A DNA stretch of 64,000 nt, taken from NCBI GenBank assembly GCA_030141605.1, contig JAQGDQ010000347.1:64759-128758 (forward strand). The letters run 5' to 3'. Positions within the stretch are counted from its first letter, which is position 1, and the number at the start of each line of letters is the position of its first letter. The notes beneath the pieces are model-generated. The model was not told the origin of the DNA. It saw nothing but the letters and a program-made list of their open reading frames with translations, and ran no database searches. The position numbers and the translations under genes are program-made. Shown here one piece after another: positions 47,512 through 56,323 of the stretch. The DNA comes from Tubiluchus corallicola (taxonomy: Eukaryota; Priapulida; Priapulimorpha; Priapulimorphida; Tubiluchidae).

Positions 47512-47580
47512 CTCTATATGTCAAAATGACATATAGAGCATCGATCAGTATGCCGTTTTGACATGCTGACTAATGTCAAA
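47512..47580. promoter_or_regulatory. Two dyads with TGTCA/TGACA half-sites upstream of clpB
   Basis: Dyad 1: CTCTATATGTCA (47512-47523) and TGACATATAGAG (47527-47538), perfect 12-bp arms with an AAA spacer. Dyad 2: TTTGACAT (47558-47565) and ATGTCAAA (47573-47580), 7-bp spacer. Both share TGACAT/ATGTCA. It is not the CIRCE sequence. Probable operator for a stress regulator. Confidence 0.6.
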
Positions 47581-47639
47581 CATTTACTATATCAATAGGC
47601 TCACTACTGCACAAAGAAACATTGCCCAACCAGGCACTT

Positions 47640-47712
47640 CTCTTGCAAAATGAGTGCTTTTGAAAGGCTCATCTTTTAACTAGCCATTCGCCTTTTGCAA
47701 AAGGTTCGAAAT
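47640..47712 (-). repeat. Possible short R1 derivative
   Basis: CTCTTGCAAAATGAG near one end and ATTCGCCTTTTGCAAAAGGT near the other resemble R1 termini in reverse orientation; the R1 core is missing. Confidence 0.35.
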
Positions 47713-47725
47713 AGTTTTTGGAAAA

Positions 47726-48229
47726 TCAGGTAAAAATAATCTGGGTGCTCTCTCCCCCACACATACCGTAAAAATCTCCAACTGTAAGCACTCCACTCAC
47801 CTCATCATGCAGATCTTCCTCTGACAACTTAAACATATCCATAGCCAGTTTGCAGGCATAGAACTCCCCTCCACCGGCAGTAATCATCTCAAGGAACTCC
47901 TCTACTGTTGGAATATCCAATTTCTCCATCTGTCTCTTCATCATAGCCGATACACCCGCCTCAACACCAGGCAACGCACCTAAAAGAGTCGGAAATGGCA
48001 ATCCGCCCGGCATTCTCATTGCTGGATTACCAACAGTCCCGGTATGCAGCTTATTCATCTGCTTTTTGGTAATTGCATCCAAACCAAAAAATGTGAAAAA
48101 CACCTTGGCCTCTATCCCCTCCATCACCGCACCATTTGCCAGTACCAGGGTGGCATACACGTCTTCAATTGCACCTTTGGCGCAAATCACACAAACCTTT
48201 TTCAATGGCTTATCTTCTGCTTTACTCAT
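47726..48229 (-). CDS. DsrE/DsrF/DsrH-like sulfur-carrier family protein
   Basis: 167 aa, DrsE_2-type fold: KKVCVICAKGAIEDVYATLVLANGAVMEGIEAKVFFTFFGLDAI, then PFPTLLGALPGVEAGVSAMMKRQMEKLDIPTVEEFLEMITAGGGEFYACKLAMDMF. C-x-x-C near the start and the later conserved Cys in FYACKLAM could carry persulfide sulfur. Last gene of the SQR-DUF1641-TusE/DsrC-DsrE set (minus strand), 57 bp after the DsrC-like gene. A role in accepting sulfur from SQR is inferred from the neighbours. Confidence 0.88.
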   Translation of the reverse strand: MSKAEDKPLKKVCVICAKGAIEDVYATLVLANGAVMEGIEAKVFFTFFGLDAITKKQMNKLHTGTVGNPAMRMPGGLPFPTLLGALPGVEAGVSAMMKRQMEKLDIPTVEEFLEMITAGGGEFYACKLAMDMFKLSEEDLHDEVSGVLTVGDFYGMCGGESTQIIFT

Positions 48230-48286
48230 CTTTATATATCTATTTATTTATAACATACGGGGGCATATCCGCTCCCCATTCTCCCC

Positions 48287-48598
48287 TTATACACAACTTG
48301 TGGGCTTGGGTATTCCTGCAATCTTAGATGAATTTTTTAACGGTGCACCAGGAAACAGCTTATAAAACCCCTTGATATCAACTATACCTGACTTCCCTAT
48401 TTTGCGAATGGTAAGCTGCTCTCCAGCCAAAAATTTCTCACGCAAAAAATCAATCACCTCATAATGCTTATTGGTAAGCTCAATACCTAAATCCTTTGCA
48501 ATTTCAGCAGCAACTTCTTTACTCCACTGCTCACAATCAATCAGATAGCCCTCATCGTTTACCTGTACCGTCTTACCGGCAATTAGCTTATCACTCAT
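48287..48598 (-). CDS. TusE/DsrC-family sulfur relay protein with single C-terminal Cys
   Basis: 103 aa: VNDEGYLIDCEQWSKEVAAEIAKDLGIELTNKHYEVIDFLREKF is the DsrC/TusE fold; the mobile C-terminal arm ends IAGIPKPTSCV. The penultimate Cys (CysA, C102) is kept, but the second Cys of true DsrC, eleven residues before it, is Ser91. That makes it TusE-like and unable to form the DsrC trisulfide with dissimilatory sulfite reductase, which is also absent here. It probably hands persulfide sulfur between SQR and DsrE-like partners. Confidence 0.9.
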   Translation of the reverse strand: MSDKLIAGKTVQVNDEGYLIDCEQWSKEVAAEIAKDLGIELTNKHYEVIDFLREKFLAGEQLTIRKIGKSGIVDIKGFYKLFPGAPLKNSSKIAGIPKPTSCV

Positions 48599-48660
48599 AA
48601 TCTCAAAATTTTATGATTACACACTTACTTATAACTTCATCTACCAGACTGTCAAAAATA

Positions 48661-49329
48661 CTAAGCACTCGTTCCAGCTAGGCTTTTAATAAATGTTACC
48701 ATGAAGCCCAAAGCCTTCTTCATTTCAGGCTTTCCCAACTCCCGCATTAGTCTCAAAACTGAATACTCAGGTATATCTTTACCCTCTATGCTCTCACAAG
48801 CTTTCACCACACTACTCATCAGCCTGAGCATTTCCGGCTGGGTAATACTTTTAACTATTTGAAGCATCGGCACAATATTATCTGCCAGCAACTTTACATC
48901 TTCAATAGAAAAATGCTCAATAACATTATCCGCAATCTTTCCAGCCTCACCTAGGAACTCAAAATACCCTTTCTGTTCAAAAACATACAACCTCTTCGTA
49001 AAATCAATAATTAGATCATTCATAATCGGTTCGGCGTCTTTAGCAAAATCTGTAGCGCTTTCAAACAATGCTATAACCCCATTGATATTCTTTATGTTTT
49101 TCAACACCCTTACCCCCAGCCTTTTAACCTCGTCTGGATCAATCTCTACATTCTGATTATCCAGCTCCTCAACAGCTGAATCATACACATCTTTCCCAAT
49201 AATTGATAAATCAGCAGCCATATCCTCAATAGCTTCAGCTTTAATCCTTTGCTGATTGACAATATCCAGAATTAAATCCGTCTTACGGTTTAACTCATCC
49301 ATCTGTGCCTTTAGCTCTTTCGTGTCCAT
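48661..49329 (-). CDS. DUF1641 protein
   Basis: 222 aa, mainly helical, no signal peptide. An N-terminal coiled coil (ELKAQMDELNRKTDLILDIVNQQRIKAEAIEDMAADL) precedes the DUF1641 region (GVRVLKNIKNINGVIALFESATDFAKDAEPIMNDLIIDF, GKIADNVIEHFSIEDVKLLADNIVPMLQIVKSITQPEML). DUF1641 genes repeatedly accompany SQR-like flavoproteins; the biochemical role is unknown, perhaps membrane or partner docking. It starts 24 bp after the SQR stop. Confidence 0.85.
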   Translation of the reverse strand: MDTKELKAQMDELNRKTDLILDIVNQQRIKAEAIEDMAADLSIIGKDVYDSAVEELDNQNVEIDPDEVKRLGVRVLKNIKNINGVIALFESATDFAKDAEPIMNDLIIDFTKRLYVFEQKGYFEFLGEAGKIADNVIEHFSIEDVKLLADNIVPMLQIVKSITQPEMLRLMSSVVKACESIEGKDIPEYSVLRLMRELGKPEMKKALGFMVTFIKSLAGTSA

Positions 49330-49353
49330 TGCAATATTATAAGCTACTTAAAA

Positions 49354-50592
49354 TTAGAAGCTAACCTTCTTCTTACCCGCCATAGTCATATTAGCTTCAA
49401 TTGGCAACTCTTTGCCCTTAAGCAACATGTGCCAGTAAATCCAACGAAACATGATTTTACCATAATGATTTATCTTGGTATTCCTCAGCAACCCAAACGG
49501 ACCAATACCGGGCAACGGAAAAGTTCCAGGCAAAGGCTCAGTCTCATAATTAAAATCTATTAATGCCCCCTTTCCAAACCCGGTTTCAATATAGCAATTG
49601 GCATGCCCATCAAACTTTGCAACTAAAGGCCTTCCCTCAATAGCACTCATTATATTCTCAAACAATATTTCTGAAGCAAAATGAGCCACCGACCCCGCCT
49701 TTGATGTAGGAATATCAGATGCGTCTCCCAGCACAAAAATATTTTCATGCTTCTCCGACCGCAAAGTGTACTTATCTGTAGGCACAAAATTTAAATCATC
49801 ACCTATTCCACTACGCTCAATCATCTTATCTCCCATATTAACAGGGACAATAACTAACGCATCAAAAGGCACCTCTCTCTCATCGTACGACACCAGCACC
49901 TTCTTGTCATTATCCACTCTCTCAACATAAAACTCGCTAATCACCTCTATACCCTTCTCTTTAAGCAACCTACTTAACATCTTTGTTGCTATAGGCTTGG
50001 TGAAAGCACCCGGTAGCGGAGTAACAAGAGATATATCAACCTTATCCCTTATTCCTTTTTTGGTAAAAAAATCATCTGCAAGACAAACAAACTCTATAGG
50101 TGCAACAGGGCATTTATATGGAATTTCAGACACAGCCATAACCAGCTTCCCCCCTTCCCACGACTTAAAGTACTTTTGTAAAGCAAGCGCCCCTTCAATG
50201 GTATAAAAATCAAAAATATCCTTTTGCCAGAGCTTATCCTTCAGCCCCGGTGTCTCATCAGGGTAAACCTGGGTGCCAGTCGCAACAATCAGGTAATCAT
50301 AATGTAACCTCTTACCTCCTTTTAAAAACACTATATTTTGATCGGCTACAACTTTATCTATATCCGAAAATATAACCTTCACTCCCGAGGGGAAAAAATC
50401 GGCTTTAGCCTTTACCACATCTTGCTTATTATAAATACCGAAGGGAATAAACAAAAACCCAGGCTGATAATAGTGTGTCTTATGCTTGTCAACGATGGTT
50501 ACTTCCCACTCTTCACAACTGAGTGCCTTTCTTAGTTTATTGGCAATTATGGTGCCGGCTGTACCTCCACCAAGTATTAATAGCTTTTGCAT
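49354..50592 (-). CDS. Sulfide:quinone oxidoreductase-like flavoprotein
   Basis: 412 aa. N-terminal FAD site LLILGGGTAGTIIANKL, YDYLIVATGTQVYPDETPGL and ENIFVLGDASDIPTSKAGSVAHF. Redox Cys candidates are C161 (YKCPVAPIE) and C333 (HANCYIE), the pair expected for sulfide oxidation to polysulfide; C170 is extra. The C-terminal amphipathic segment (KIMFRWIYWHMLLKG) could bind the membrane next to the quinone pool. First gene of the sulfur cluster. Confidence 0.88.
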   Translation of the reverse strand: MQKLLILGGGTAGTIIANKLRKALSCEEWEVTIVDKHKTHYYQPGFLFIPFGIYNKQDVVKAKADFFPSGVKVIFSDIDKVVADQNIVFLKGGKRLHYDYLIVATGTQVYPDETPGLKDKLWQKDIFDFYTIEGALALQKYFKSWEGGKLVMAVSEIPYKCPVAPIEFVCLADDFFTKKGIRDKVDISLVTPLPGAFTKPIATKMLSRLLKEKGIEVISEFYVERVDNDKKVLVSYDEREVPFDALVIVPVNMGDKMIERSGIGDDLNFVPTDKYTLRSEKHENIFVLGDASDIPTSKAGSVAHFASEILFENIMSAIEGRPLVAKFDGHANCYIETGFGKGALIDFNYETEPLPGTFPLPGIGPFGLLRNTKINHYGKIMFRWIYWHMLLKGKELPIEANMTMAGKKKVSF

Positions 50593-50978
50593 TTGATATT
50601 ATATTACATAGACTTTCTATGGAAAACTTACAGGTTATTAAAATACTCTATAACATTTAAAAATTTCAACAGTATATAAAAAGCAAGCTAAGGCAACATA
50701 ACACCCACTCGCTTCTCACTATACTTCAAAAACAGTGCAATACCCAAATAAAAAACTCACAACAATCTCTGTCCGAACTGCCTGAACCAATCAATCATAC
50801 AGAGATTGAATACTCTCCCCATCCCATTTGGCAAATATGACTTCCCGTCCCATTTTCCCTTAACCCAAACCAAAATCTCTCGCCTTACACAAAAACCACG
50901 ACTTACAACTCTAAAGAATCCCTGCACACCAAACCTTACACTTCTGCACGTAAGTCAACCATCAGCTTAAAAGCGTTT
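50593..50978. other. Intergenic region between nrdJ and the sulfur cluster
   Basis: No gene. 50842-50898 (CCATTTTCCCTTAACCCAAACC ... TCTCGCCTTACA) matches the terminal part of R1 in reverse orientation as in 60090-60130. The promoter of the sulfur cluster should lie near 50600-50700. Confidence 0.4.
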
Positions 50979-53528
50979 TTAACAACATTTGGAAGAACCG
51001 CAACCCTGACAGGTTAAACACCCCTCCTGGTATACAATATTTTCAGAGCCACAACTTGCACATTTCCCTTTGGCGGCAGTACCGTCAGGAATATATTTCT
51101 TTAGTGCCCGAGCAACACCATTCTTCCACGTATTAATAGAGTCCTCTTTAAACTCAAGGCTATTCACAAGATCACATACTTTCTCGATAGGCATACCGTG
51201 ACGAATAATACCCGATATCAGCTTCGCATAATTCCAGAAAATAGGATTAAACTGATGTGAAAGTCCCTGCATAGTCGTCTTATGCCCCCATTTATTGGTA
51301 TACTCAAAATCATATTGAGAATACCCCTCACTATCCTTTCTCTTAATTATTCTCCCCCTAGATATCGACCTTGGAACAACAAAGCCCTCTTCATCATCGT
51401 CAAGACCTGTAAATATCTCATAAGGATTATCTTCGGCAAGGCCAATAAAAGCAATCCACTTCTCCTTATTGTTTTGGAAGCGCACTACATCAGCATCTAA
51501 TGCCTCAGGACGATTTACAGGAATTAAACTCTCAGACGCTTTCTCATCTTTTTTGGCAGAAAGCAAAACACCTGAACGAGAACCCTCACGATAGACAGTA
51601 ACACCCTTACAACCACTCTCCCACGCAGTAAAATACAGCTTACTAACAAGCTTCTCCTCTGCTTCGCTTGGAAGATTTATAGTAACAGAAATAGAATGAT
51701 CTACCCACTTCTGTACCACACCCTGCATTCTTATCTTTGCAACCCAGTCTACATCATTTGAAGTACCCTTGTAATAGGGAGACTCAGCAATAAGTGCATC
51801 CAGCTCTTTTTCAGTATACTCTTTTTCCGTATCGTATCCGTTAACCTCCATCCACACCTTAAACTTGTGGTGGAAAACCACATACTCCTCCCAGCTGTCC
51901 CCTACTTCATCTTTAAAATCGACCCTTACATCTTTATCGTTGGGATTCACTTTACGGCGACGCTTATACACAGGGAGAAATACCGGTTCAATCCCGGAAG
52001 TGGTTTGAGTCATAAGGCTTGTTGTCCCCGTTGGCGCAATGGTTAGCAACGCAATATTACGGCGCCCATATTCGACCATCTCCTTATAAAGCTCAGCATC
52101 TGCTTCGGCAATCCTATTGATATAAGAATTATTCTGCTCCTTGCTGGCATCATAAATGGAGAATGCCCCACGCTCCTTGGCTAAGTTTACAGAACTGCGA
52201 TATGCTTCAAGTGCAATGACCTTATGGACTTCGGATGAGAAGTCTACAGCATCATCTGAGCCGTACTGCAACCCCAGCGCCGCCAACATATCTCCCTCCG
52301 CAGTGATGCCAACACCTGTGCGACGCCCCTCCTTGGTCTTTGCCATTATCTTCTCCCACAAATTAGTCTCAACACGCTTGATATCGCTGCTCTCACCATC
52401 GGAGGTGATTTTTTCAAGAATACTCTCAATCTTCTCAAGCTCCAGATCTATTATATCATCCATTATTCTTTGAGCAAGCTGCACATGCTTACGAAACAAC
52501 TCAAAATTGAACCTTGCTCTTGAAGTAAACGGATTCTCCACATAAGAATACAGATTAATAGCAAGCAAACGGCAGCTATCATAGGGACAAAGAGGTATCT
52601 CTCCACATGGATTTGTAGATACAGTTTTATAACCCTTATCTGCATAACAGTCCGGCACCGACTCCCTAACTATTGTATCCCAAAACAGCACGCCCGGCTC
52701 AGCCGATTTCCACGCATTATGCACTATCTTTTCCCACAACTTAGTGGCATCTGTATCTCTAGTATAAGACGGAGTGATACTGTCAACAGGGTACTGCTGT
52801 GTATAAGGCTTCCCATCACGGACAGCTTTCATAAAGCTATCATCCAGCTTAACAGAAACATTCGCTCCCGTCACCTTTCCCTCTATCATCTTTGCATCAA
52901 TAAAATTTTCGGAATCGGGGTGTTTTACCGAAACAGATAGCATCAATGCACCCCTTCTCCCGTCCTGAGCAACCTCCCGGGTAGAATTTGAGTACCGCTC
53001 CATAAAAGGAACAACACCGGTTGAAGTAAGAGCTGAGTTTTTCACAGGCGAACCCTGAGGACGAATATGTGAAAGATCATGGCCCACCCCTCCACGGCGC
53101 TTCATCAGCTGCACCTGCTCCTGGTCAACCATCATAATTCCCCCGTACGAGTCAGCATTATTACCAATAACAAAACAGTTGGACAGTGACGCAATCTGAT
53201 AATCATTCCCAATACCCGTCATAGGACCACCTTGCGGAACTATGTATTTAAAATCACGAAAAAGCTCATAAAGTTCATCTTCGCTAAGTGGATTAGCATA
53301 GTTCTTCTCCACGCGAGCAATCTCACATGCAAGCCTGCGATGCATATCATCCGGGGTCAACTCAAATATATTTCCAAAAGAATCCTTTAACGCATACTTA
53401 TTTATCCAAACACGCGCCGCAAGATCATCTCCTTTAAAATACTTTACCGAGGCACTAAACGCCTCTTCCATAGAATACGACTTTCTGCTCATACTTACCC
53501 TTTGAGGTAAAATCTCTTTTAATTCCAT
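50979..53528 (-). CDS. nrdJ: Class II adenosylcobalamin-dependent ribonucleotide reductase
   Basis: Makes deoxyribonucleotides with a B12 radical and without oxygen dependence. 849 aa. Substrate-site Cys C118 in SLSNCFVIGNNADSYGG; loop RRGGVGHDLSHIRPQGSPV; active-site NPCGE at 306-310 (C308, E310); IAPTGTTSLMTQTTSGIEPVF. The tail is a Cys-rich zinc/thiol arm, CASCGSENIVYQEGCLTCQGCGSSKCC, for re-reduction. Monocistronic. No cobalamin riboswitch was recognised; instead four tandem 85-bp repeats lie upstream. Confidence 0.97.
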   Translation of the reverse strand: MELKEILPQRVSMSRKSYSMEEAFSASVKYFKGDDLAARVWINKYALKDSFGNIFELTPDDMHRRLACEIARVEKNYANPLSEDELYELFRDFKYIVPQGGPMTGIGNDYQIASLSNCFVIGNNADSYGGIMMVDQEQVQLMKRRGGVGHDLSHIRPQGSPVKNSALTSTGVVPFMERYSNSTREVAQDGRRGALMLSVSVKHPDSENFIDAKMIEGKVTGANVSVKLDDSFMKAVRDGKPYTQQYPVDSITPSYTRDTDATKLWEKIVHNAWKSAEPGVLFWDTIVRESVPDCYADKGYKTVSTNPCGEIPLCPYDSCRLLAINLYSYVENPFTSRARFNFELFRKHVQLAQRIMDDIIDLELEKIESILEKITSDGESSDIKRVETNLWEKIMAKTKEGRRTGVGITAEGDMLAALGLQYGSDDAVDFSSEVHKVIALEAYRSSVNLAKERGAFSIYDASKEQNNSYINRIAEADAELYKEMVEYGRRNIALLTIAPTGTTSLMTQTTSGIEPVFLPVYKRRRKVNPNDKDVRVDFKDEVGDSWEEYVVFHHKFKVWMEVNGYDTEKEYTEKELDALIAESPYYKGTSNDVDWVAKIRMQGVVQKWVDHSISVTINLPSEAEEKLVSKLYFTAWESGCKGVTVYREGSRSGVLLSAKKDEKASESLIPVNRPEALDADVVRFQNNKEKWIAFIGLAEDNPYEIFTGLDDDEEGFVVPRSISRGRIIKRKDSEGYSQYDFEYTNKWGHKTTMQGLSHQFNPIFWNYAKLISGIIRHGMPIEKVCDLVNSLEFKEDSINTWKNGVARALKKYIPDGTAAKGKCASCGSENIVYQEGCLTCQGCGSSKCC

Positions 53529-53589
53529 ATTAAAACTAAAACTCTGTTAAAACAACTGACTATCAGAATAGGGTGTTAAGTTTTATTGC

Positions 53590-53930
53590 ATATATGCCGA
53601 CACAAGGTATGAAATAACTTTGTGAAAAATGAACCTTCATTGCAAGTTCTCAAAAAAAACTTTCAACTTATATAATATATGCCGAGACAAAGCATGAAAT
53701 AACTTTGTGAAAAATGAATCTTCACTACAACCTATTAAAAAAACTTTCAACTTATATAATATATGTTGACACAAAGCATGAAATAACTTTGTGGAAAATG
53801 AACCTTCATTGCAAATTATTAAAAAAAGCTTTCAACTTATATTAACATATGCCGACGCAAGATATGAAATAACTTTGTGGAAAATGAACCTTCATTGCAA
53901 ATTATTAAAAAAAGTTTCTCATTCATATAA
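53590..53930. repeat. Four tandem ~85-bp repeats upstream of nrdJ
   Basis: Units start at the ATATGCCGACA-type word (53596, 53681, 53765, 53851; spacing 85, 84, 86). Each carries GAAATAACTTTGTG, AAAATGAACCTTCATTGCAA and an AAAAAAACTTTCAACTTATA-type end. On the plus strand each unit has TAACTTTG (53615, 53700, 53784, 53870), which fits the Bacteroidota -7 box TAnnTTTG, pointing away from nrdJ. The rest of the 505-bp gap shows no gene. Confidence 0.93.
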
Positions 53931-54033
53931 GCTATATCGCATATAATAAGCAAAATAAATAATTTTTAAAAACTCTACTATTTTCAAAAATTATTTTTTT
54001 AAAATATTAATCACAAAAAAGTGATCTGCAAAA

Positions 54034-55278
54034 TCAAACATTCGAAAGATTGTGAAATATATGGCTCATCATCTTTGCTGTCGCACCTCTGTGCTCTTTA
54101 ATATATCTCCGAGTTATTTGGGAAACATCTTCAATATATTGAGGATTTTTAAGAAACCTCCCTAGAAATGACTCCATATCATTAAAATTCTTTACACAAA
54201 AAGCTGCTTCCAGATCAATTAAATCATGCGCCTCCTGGAACTTTCTGTAGTTAGGTCCAAAAGCAATGGGCATCCCAAAAGCTGCAGCTTCAAGAATATT
54301 ATGTATCCCATCTGTAAAGCCTCCTCCTATAATAGCTATCTTCCCATACCTGTAAATTGGCATGAGGTAACCGTATTCGTCAACTATAAGGACACGCGCC
54401 CGCTTCAGATCAGCATTATCTGCTATCGAAAATAGAGTATATGAAACTGACAACTGCTTACTAATCCTCTCTATAGACTTCTTGCTAATCTCATGAGGAG
54501 CAATTACAAACTTTTCCTCACCTCCGGTATTATTTATGTATTTCGTTACCATTTTATCCTCTGTTTGCCATGTGCTGCCTGCAACAATAACTTTTTTACC
54601 TTCACAAAACACCTCCATCTTTTGCAAACTGGATGAAGCATCAGTAACCTGTCCCACCCTGTCAAAACGAGTATCGCCCACAACCATGACATTATCAAAT
54701 CCTATTGACCTCAGAAGACTGAGCGACTCCATATTTTGCACATATATGTAACTAAATGCCTCCAGCGCTTTGCGGTACCACTTCCCCCACGGCTTAAAAA
54801 AAAGATTGGAAGGACGAAAAATTGCTGAAAAAAGATATGTGGGTATACCTCTGACTTTTAGCTGAGTAAGAAAATGATACCAAAACTCATACTTCACAAA
54901 AAAGACATACTTCGGCTTTACAATATCAATAAACTGTTTTGCATTAGCCAATGTATCAGCAGGAAGATAAAATGCATAATCCACATGCTCGTAATCCTTT
55001 TTCACATCGTAACCGGATGGAGAAAAAAAAGTTACAAGTATTTTCAAGTCTGGATAAAACTTCTTTATTGTATCGATAAAAACTCTTCCCTGCTCAAACT
55101 CTCCCGATGACGACGAATGTACCCAGCAAATATCATGGTCAGAGCAGATAGCTTTCTTCATCACAGAAAAAATACCCTTGCGCCCATCCAACCATCTTTT
55201 TGCCTTTTGATTTTTTAAGGCTGCCAACCTGATAAGCAAACAATAACCCCTTATAATAATATCGTAAATCAATCTCAT
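54034..55278 (-). CDS. waaA: 3-deoxy-D-manno-octulosonic acid (Kdo) transferase
   Basis: Transfers Kdo to lipid IVA at the inner membrane during LPS assembly. I start at MRLIYDIIIRGYCLLIRLAA (55278, 414 aa), which gives the membrane anchor; the longer frame to 55326 runs into an R1 repeat end. Then HDICWVHSSSSGEFEQGRVFI, KPKYVFFVKYEFWYHFLTQL, LFSAIFRPSNLFFKPWG, VAGSTWQTEDKMV, FVIAPHEI and the GT-B C-domain IAIIGGGFTDGIHNILEAAAFGMPIAFGPNY. The last is the classic WaaA nucleotide-sugar site. Confidence 0.96.
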   Translation of the reverse strand: MRLIYDIIIRGYCLLIRLAALKNQKAKRWLDGRKGIFSVMKKAICSDHDICWVHSSSSGEFEQGRVFIDTIKKFYPDLKILVTFFSPSGYDVKKDYEHVDYAFYLPADTLANAKQFIDIVKPKYVFFVKYEFWYHFLTQLKVRGIPTYLFSAIFRPSNLFFKPWGKWYRKALEAFSYIYVQNMESLSLLRSIGFDNVMVVGDTRFDRVGQVTDASSSLQKMEVFCEGKKVIVAGSTWQTEDKMVTKYINNTGGEEKFVIAPHEISKKSIERISKQLSVSYTLFSIADNADLKRARVLIVDEYGYLMPIYRYGKIAIIGGGFTDGIHNILEAAAFGMPIAFGPNYRKFQEAHDLIDLEAAFCVKNFNDMESFLGRFLKNPQYIEDVSQITRRYIKEHRGATAKMMSHIFHNLSNV

Positions 55279-55311
55279 AATATAACGTACTAAAAAGCAT
55301 AAACTTAAGAC

Positions 55312-55360
55312 AAGAGGCCCCTGCAAAGCTCATCCTGCTTATTAATATTTTGCCTTACGC
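55312..55360 (-). repeat. Interspersed repeat R1, truncated end (reverse)
   Basis: AGGCCCCTGCAAAGCTCATC then TATTAATATTTTG is the reverse complement of the R1 3' end. It lies immediately upstream of waaA. Confidence 0.65.
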
Positions 55361-55391
55361 TCTGTATCTACCACAACAGAAACACACATCA

Positions 55392-56219
55392 CTATATAAA
55401 TATATCATGCGTAACCGGTGCAATGATACCTTTCTCCGCTGCCTGCTCAAAAAGCGTATATACAGCTCTCTTCCCCTCTCTCCCCAGACTTATCGTAAAA
55501 CCATTCACATACAAGTCAATATGACTTTGCATCACTTCATCATCCATTTCCTGTGCATGCTCCCGCATAAAAGAGTAAGCTGCATGCGGATTTTTAAGAG
55601 CATACTCAACACTTCTTCTCAGCACACGATTTACTTTTTGGTGCACTTTTGCTTCAAGCTCCCTTCTTGCTACAATACCCCCCAGCGGGATAGGCATACC
55701 TGTCAGACCTTCCCAGTACACTCCCAGGTCAGTTATTTTTCTCAACCCCTTTTTGACATACGTAAACCTGCTTTCATGAATAATAAGGCCCGCATCAGCT
55801 TCTTCCGAAAGCACCGCTTCCTCTATATCTGAAAACAGGTACTCCGCCTTTTCTTTTACTTCAGGATATGCAATATTCAGCAGCAAATTAGCAGTTGTGT
55901 ACTCCCCCGGGATTGCAACCTTCAAGTCTGAAACCTCATCAGGATATATCTTATGTTTACTAACCAACAACGGCCCGTTGTTTCGCCCTAACGCGCTACC
56001 TGCATTCAACAGTATATATTTGTCCAGAACAAAAGCATAAGCGTGATAGCTAAGCTTAGTAACATCAATATCTCCTGCAAAAGCACAACGATTTAGCTCA
56101 TCAACATCAGCTACCACCGGCTCAAACTCAAACCCCTCTGTATCCACCCTACTATGAATCATTGCTTCAAAGATAAAAGTATCATTAGGGCATGTTGAGA
56201 AACCAAGCTTTAACTTCAT
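55392..56219 (-). CDS. mqnD: 1,4-dihydroxy-6-naphthoate synthase (futalosine menaquinone pathway)
   Basis: Converts cyclic dehypoxanthine futalosine to 1,4-dihydroxy-6-naphthoate. 275 aa, periplasmic-binding-like fold, with LKLGFSTCPNDTFIFEAMIH, VTKLSYHAYAFVLDKYILLNAGSALGRNNGPLLVSK, IAIPGEYTTANLLL-type AIPGEYTTANLLLNIAYPE, ADAGLIIHESRFTY and GLTGMPIPLGGIVARRE. The presence of mqnD means the cell makes menaquinone by the futalosine route. Other mqn genes are not in the window. Confidence 0.95.
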   Translation of the reverse strand: MKLKLGFSTCPNDTFIFEAMIHSRVDTEGFEFEPVVADVDELNRCAFAGDIDVTKLSYHAYAFVLDKYILLNAGSALGRNNGPLLVSKHKIYPDEVSDLKVAIPGEYTTANLLLNIAYPEVKEKAEYLFSDIEEAVLSEEADAGLIIHESRFTYVKKGLRKITDLGVYWEGLTGMPIPLGGIVARRELEAKVHQKVNRVLRRSVEYALKNPHAAYSFMREHAQEMDDEVMQSHIDLYVNGFTISLGREGKRAVYTLFEQAAEKGIIAPVTHDIFI

Positions 56220-56323
56220 ATCTATTATAAGTTTTGTTTTTACTAAATATTAAATAGAGCCTACCACAACTCTATAACTACAGGCGTTTTACCAACTCCG
56301 CTTAAAAATCGCCTTACACCTCA

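Noticed and set aside
53590-53930. CRISPR array upstream of nrdJ
   Set aside because: Units of 85 bp are repeated throughout with no unique spacers, and no cas genes are present.
53529-54033. Cobalamin riboswitch for nrdJ
   Set aside because: No B12-box-like conserved core was recognised on the minus strand; the region is taken up by the tandem array.
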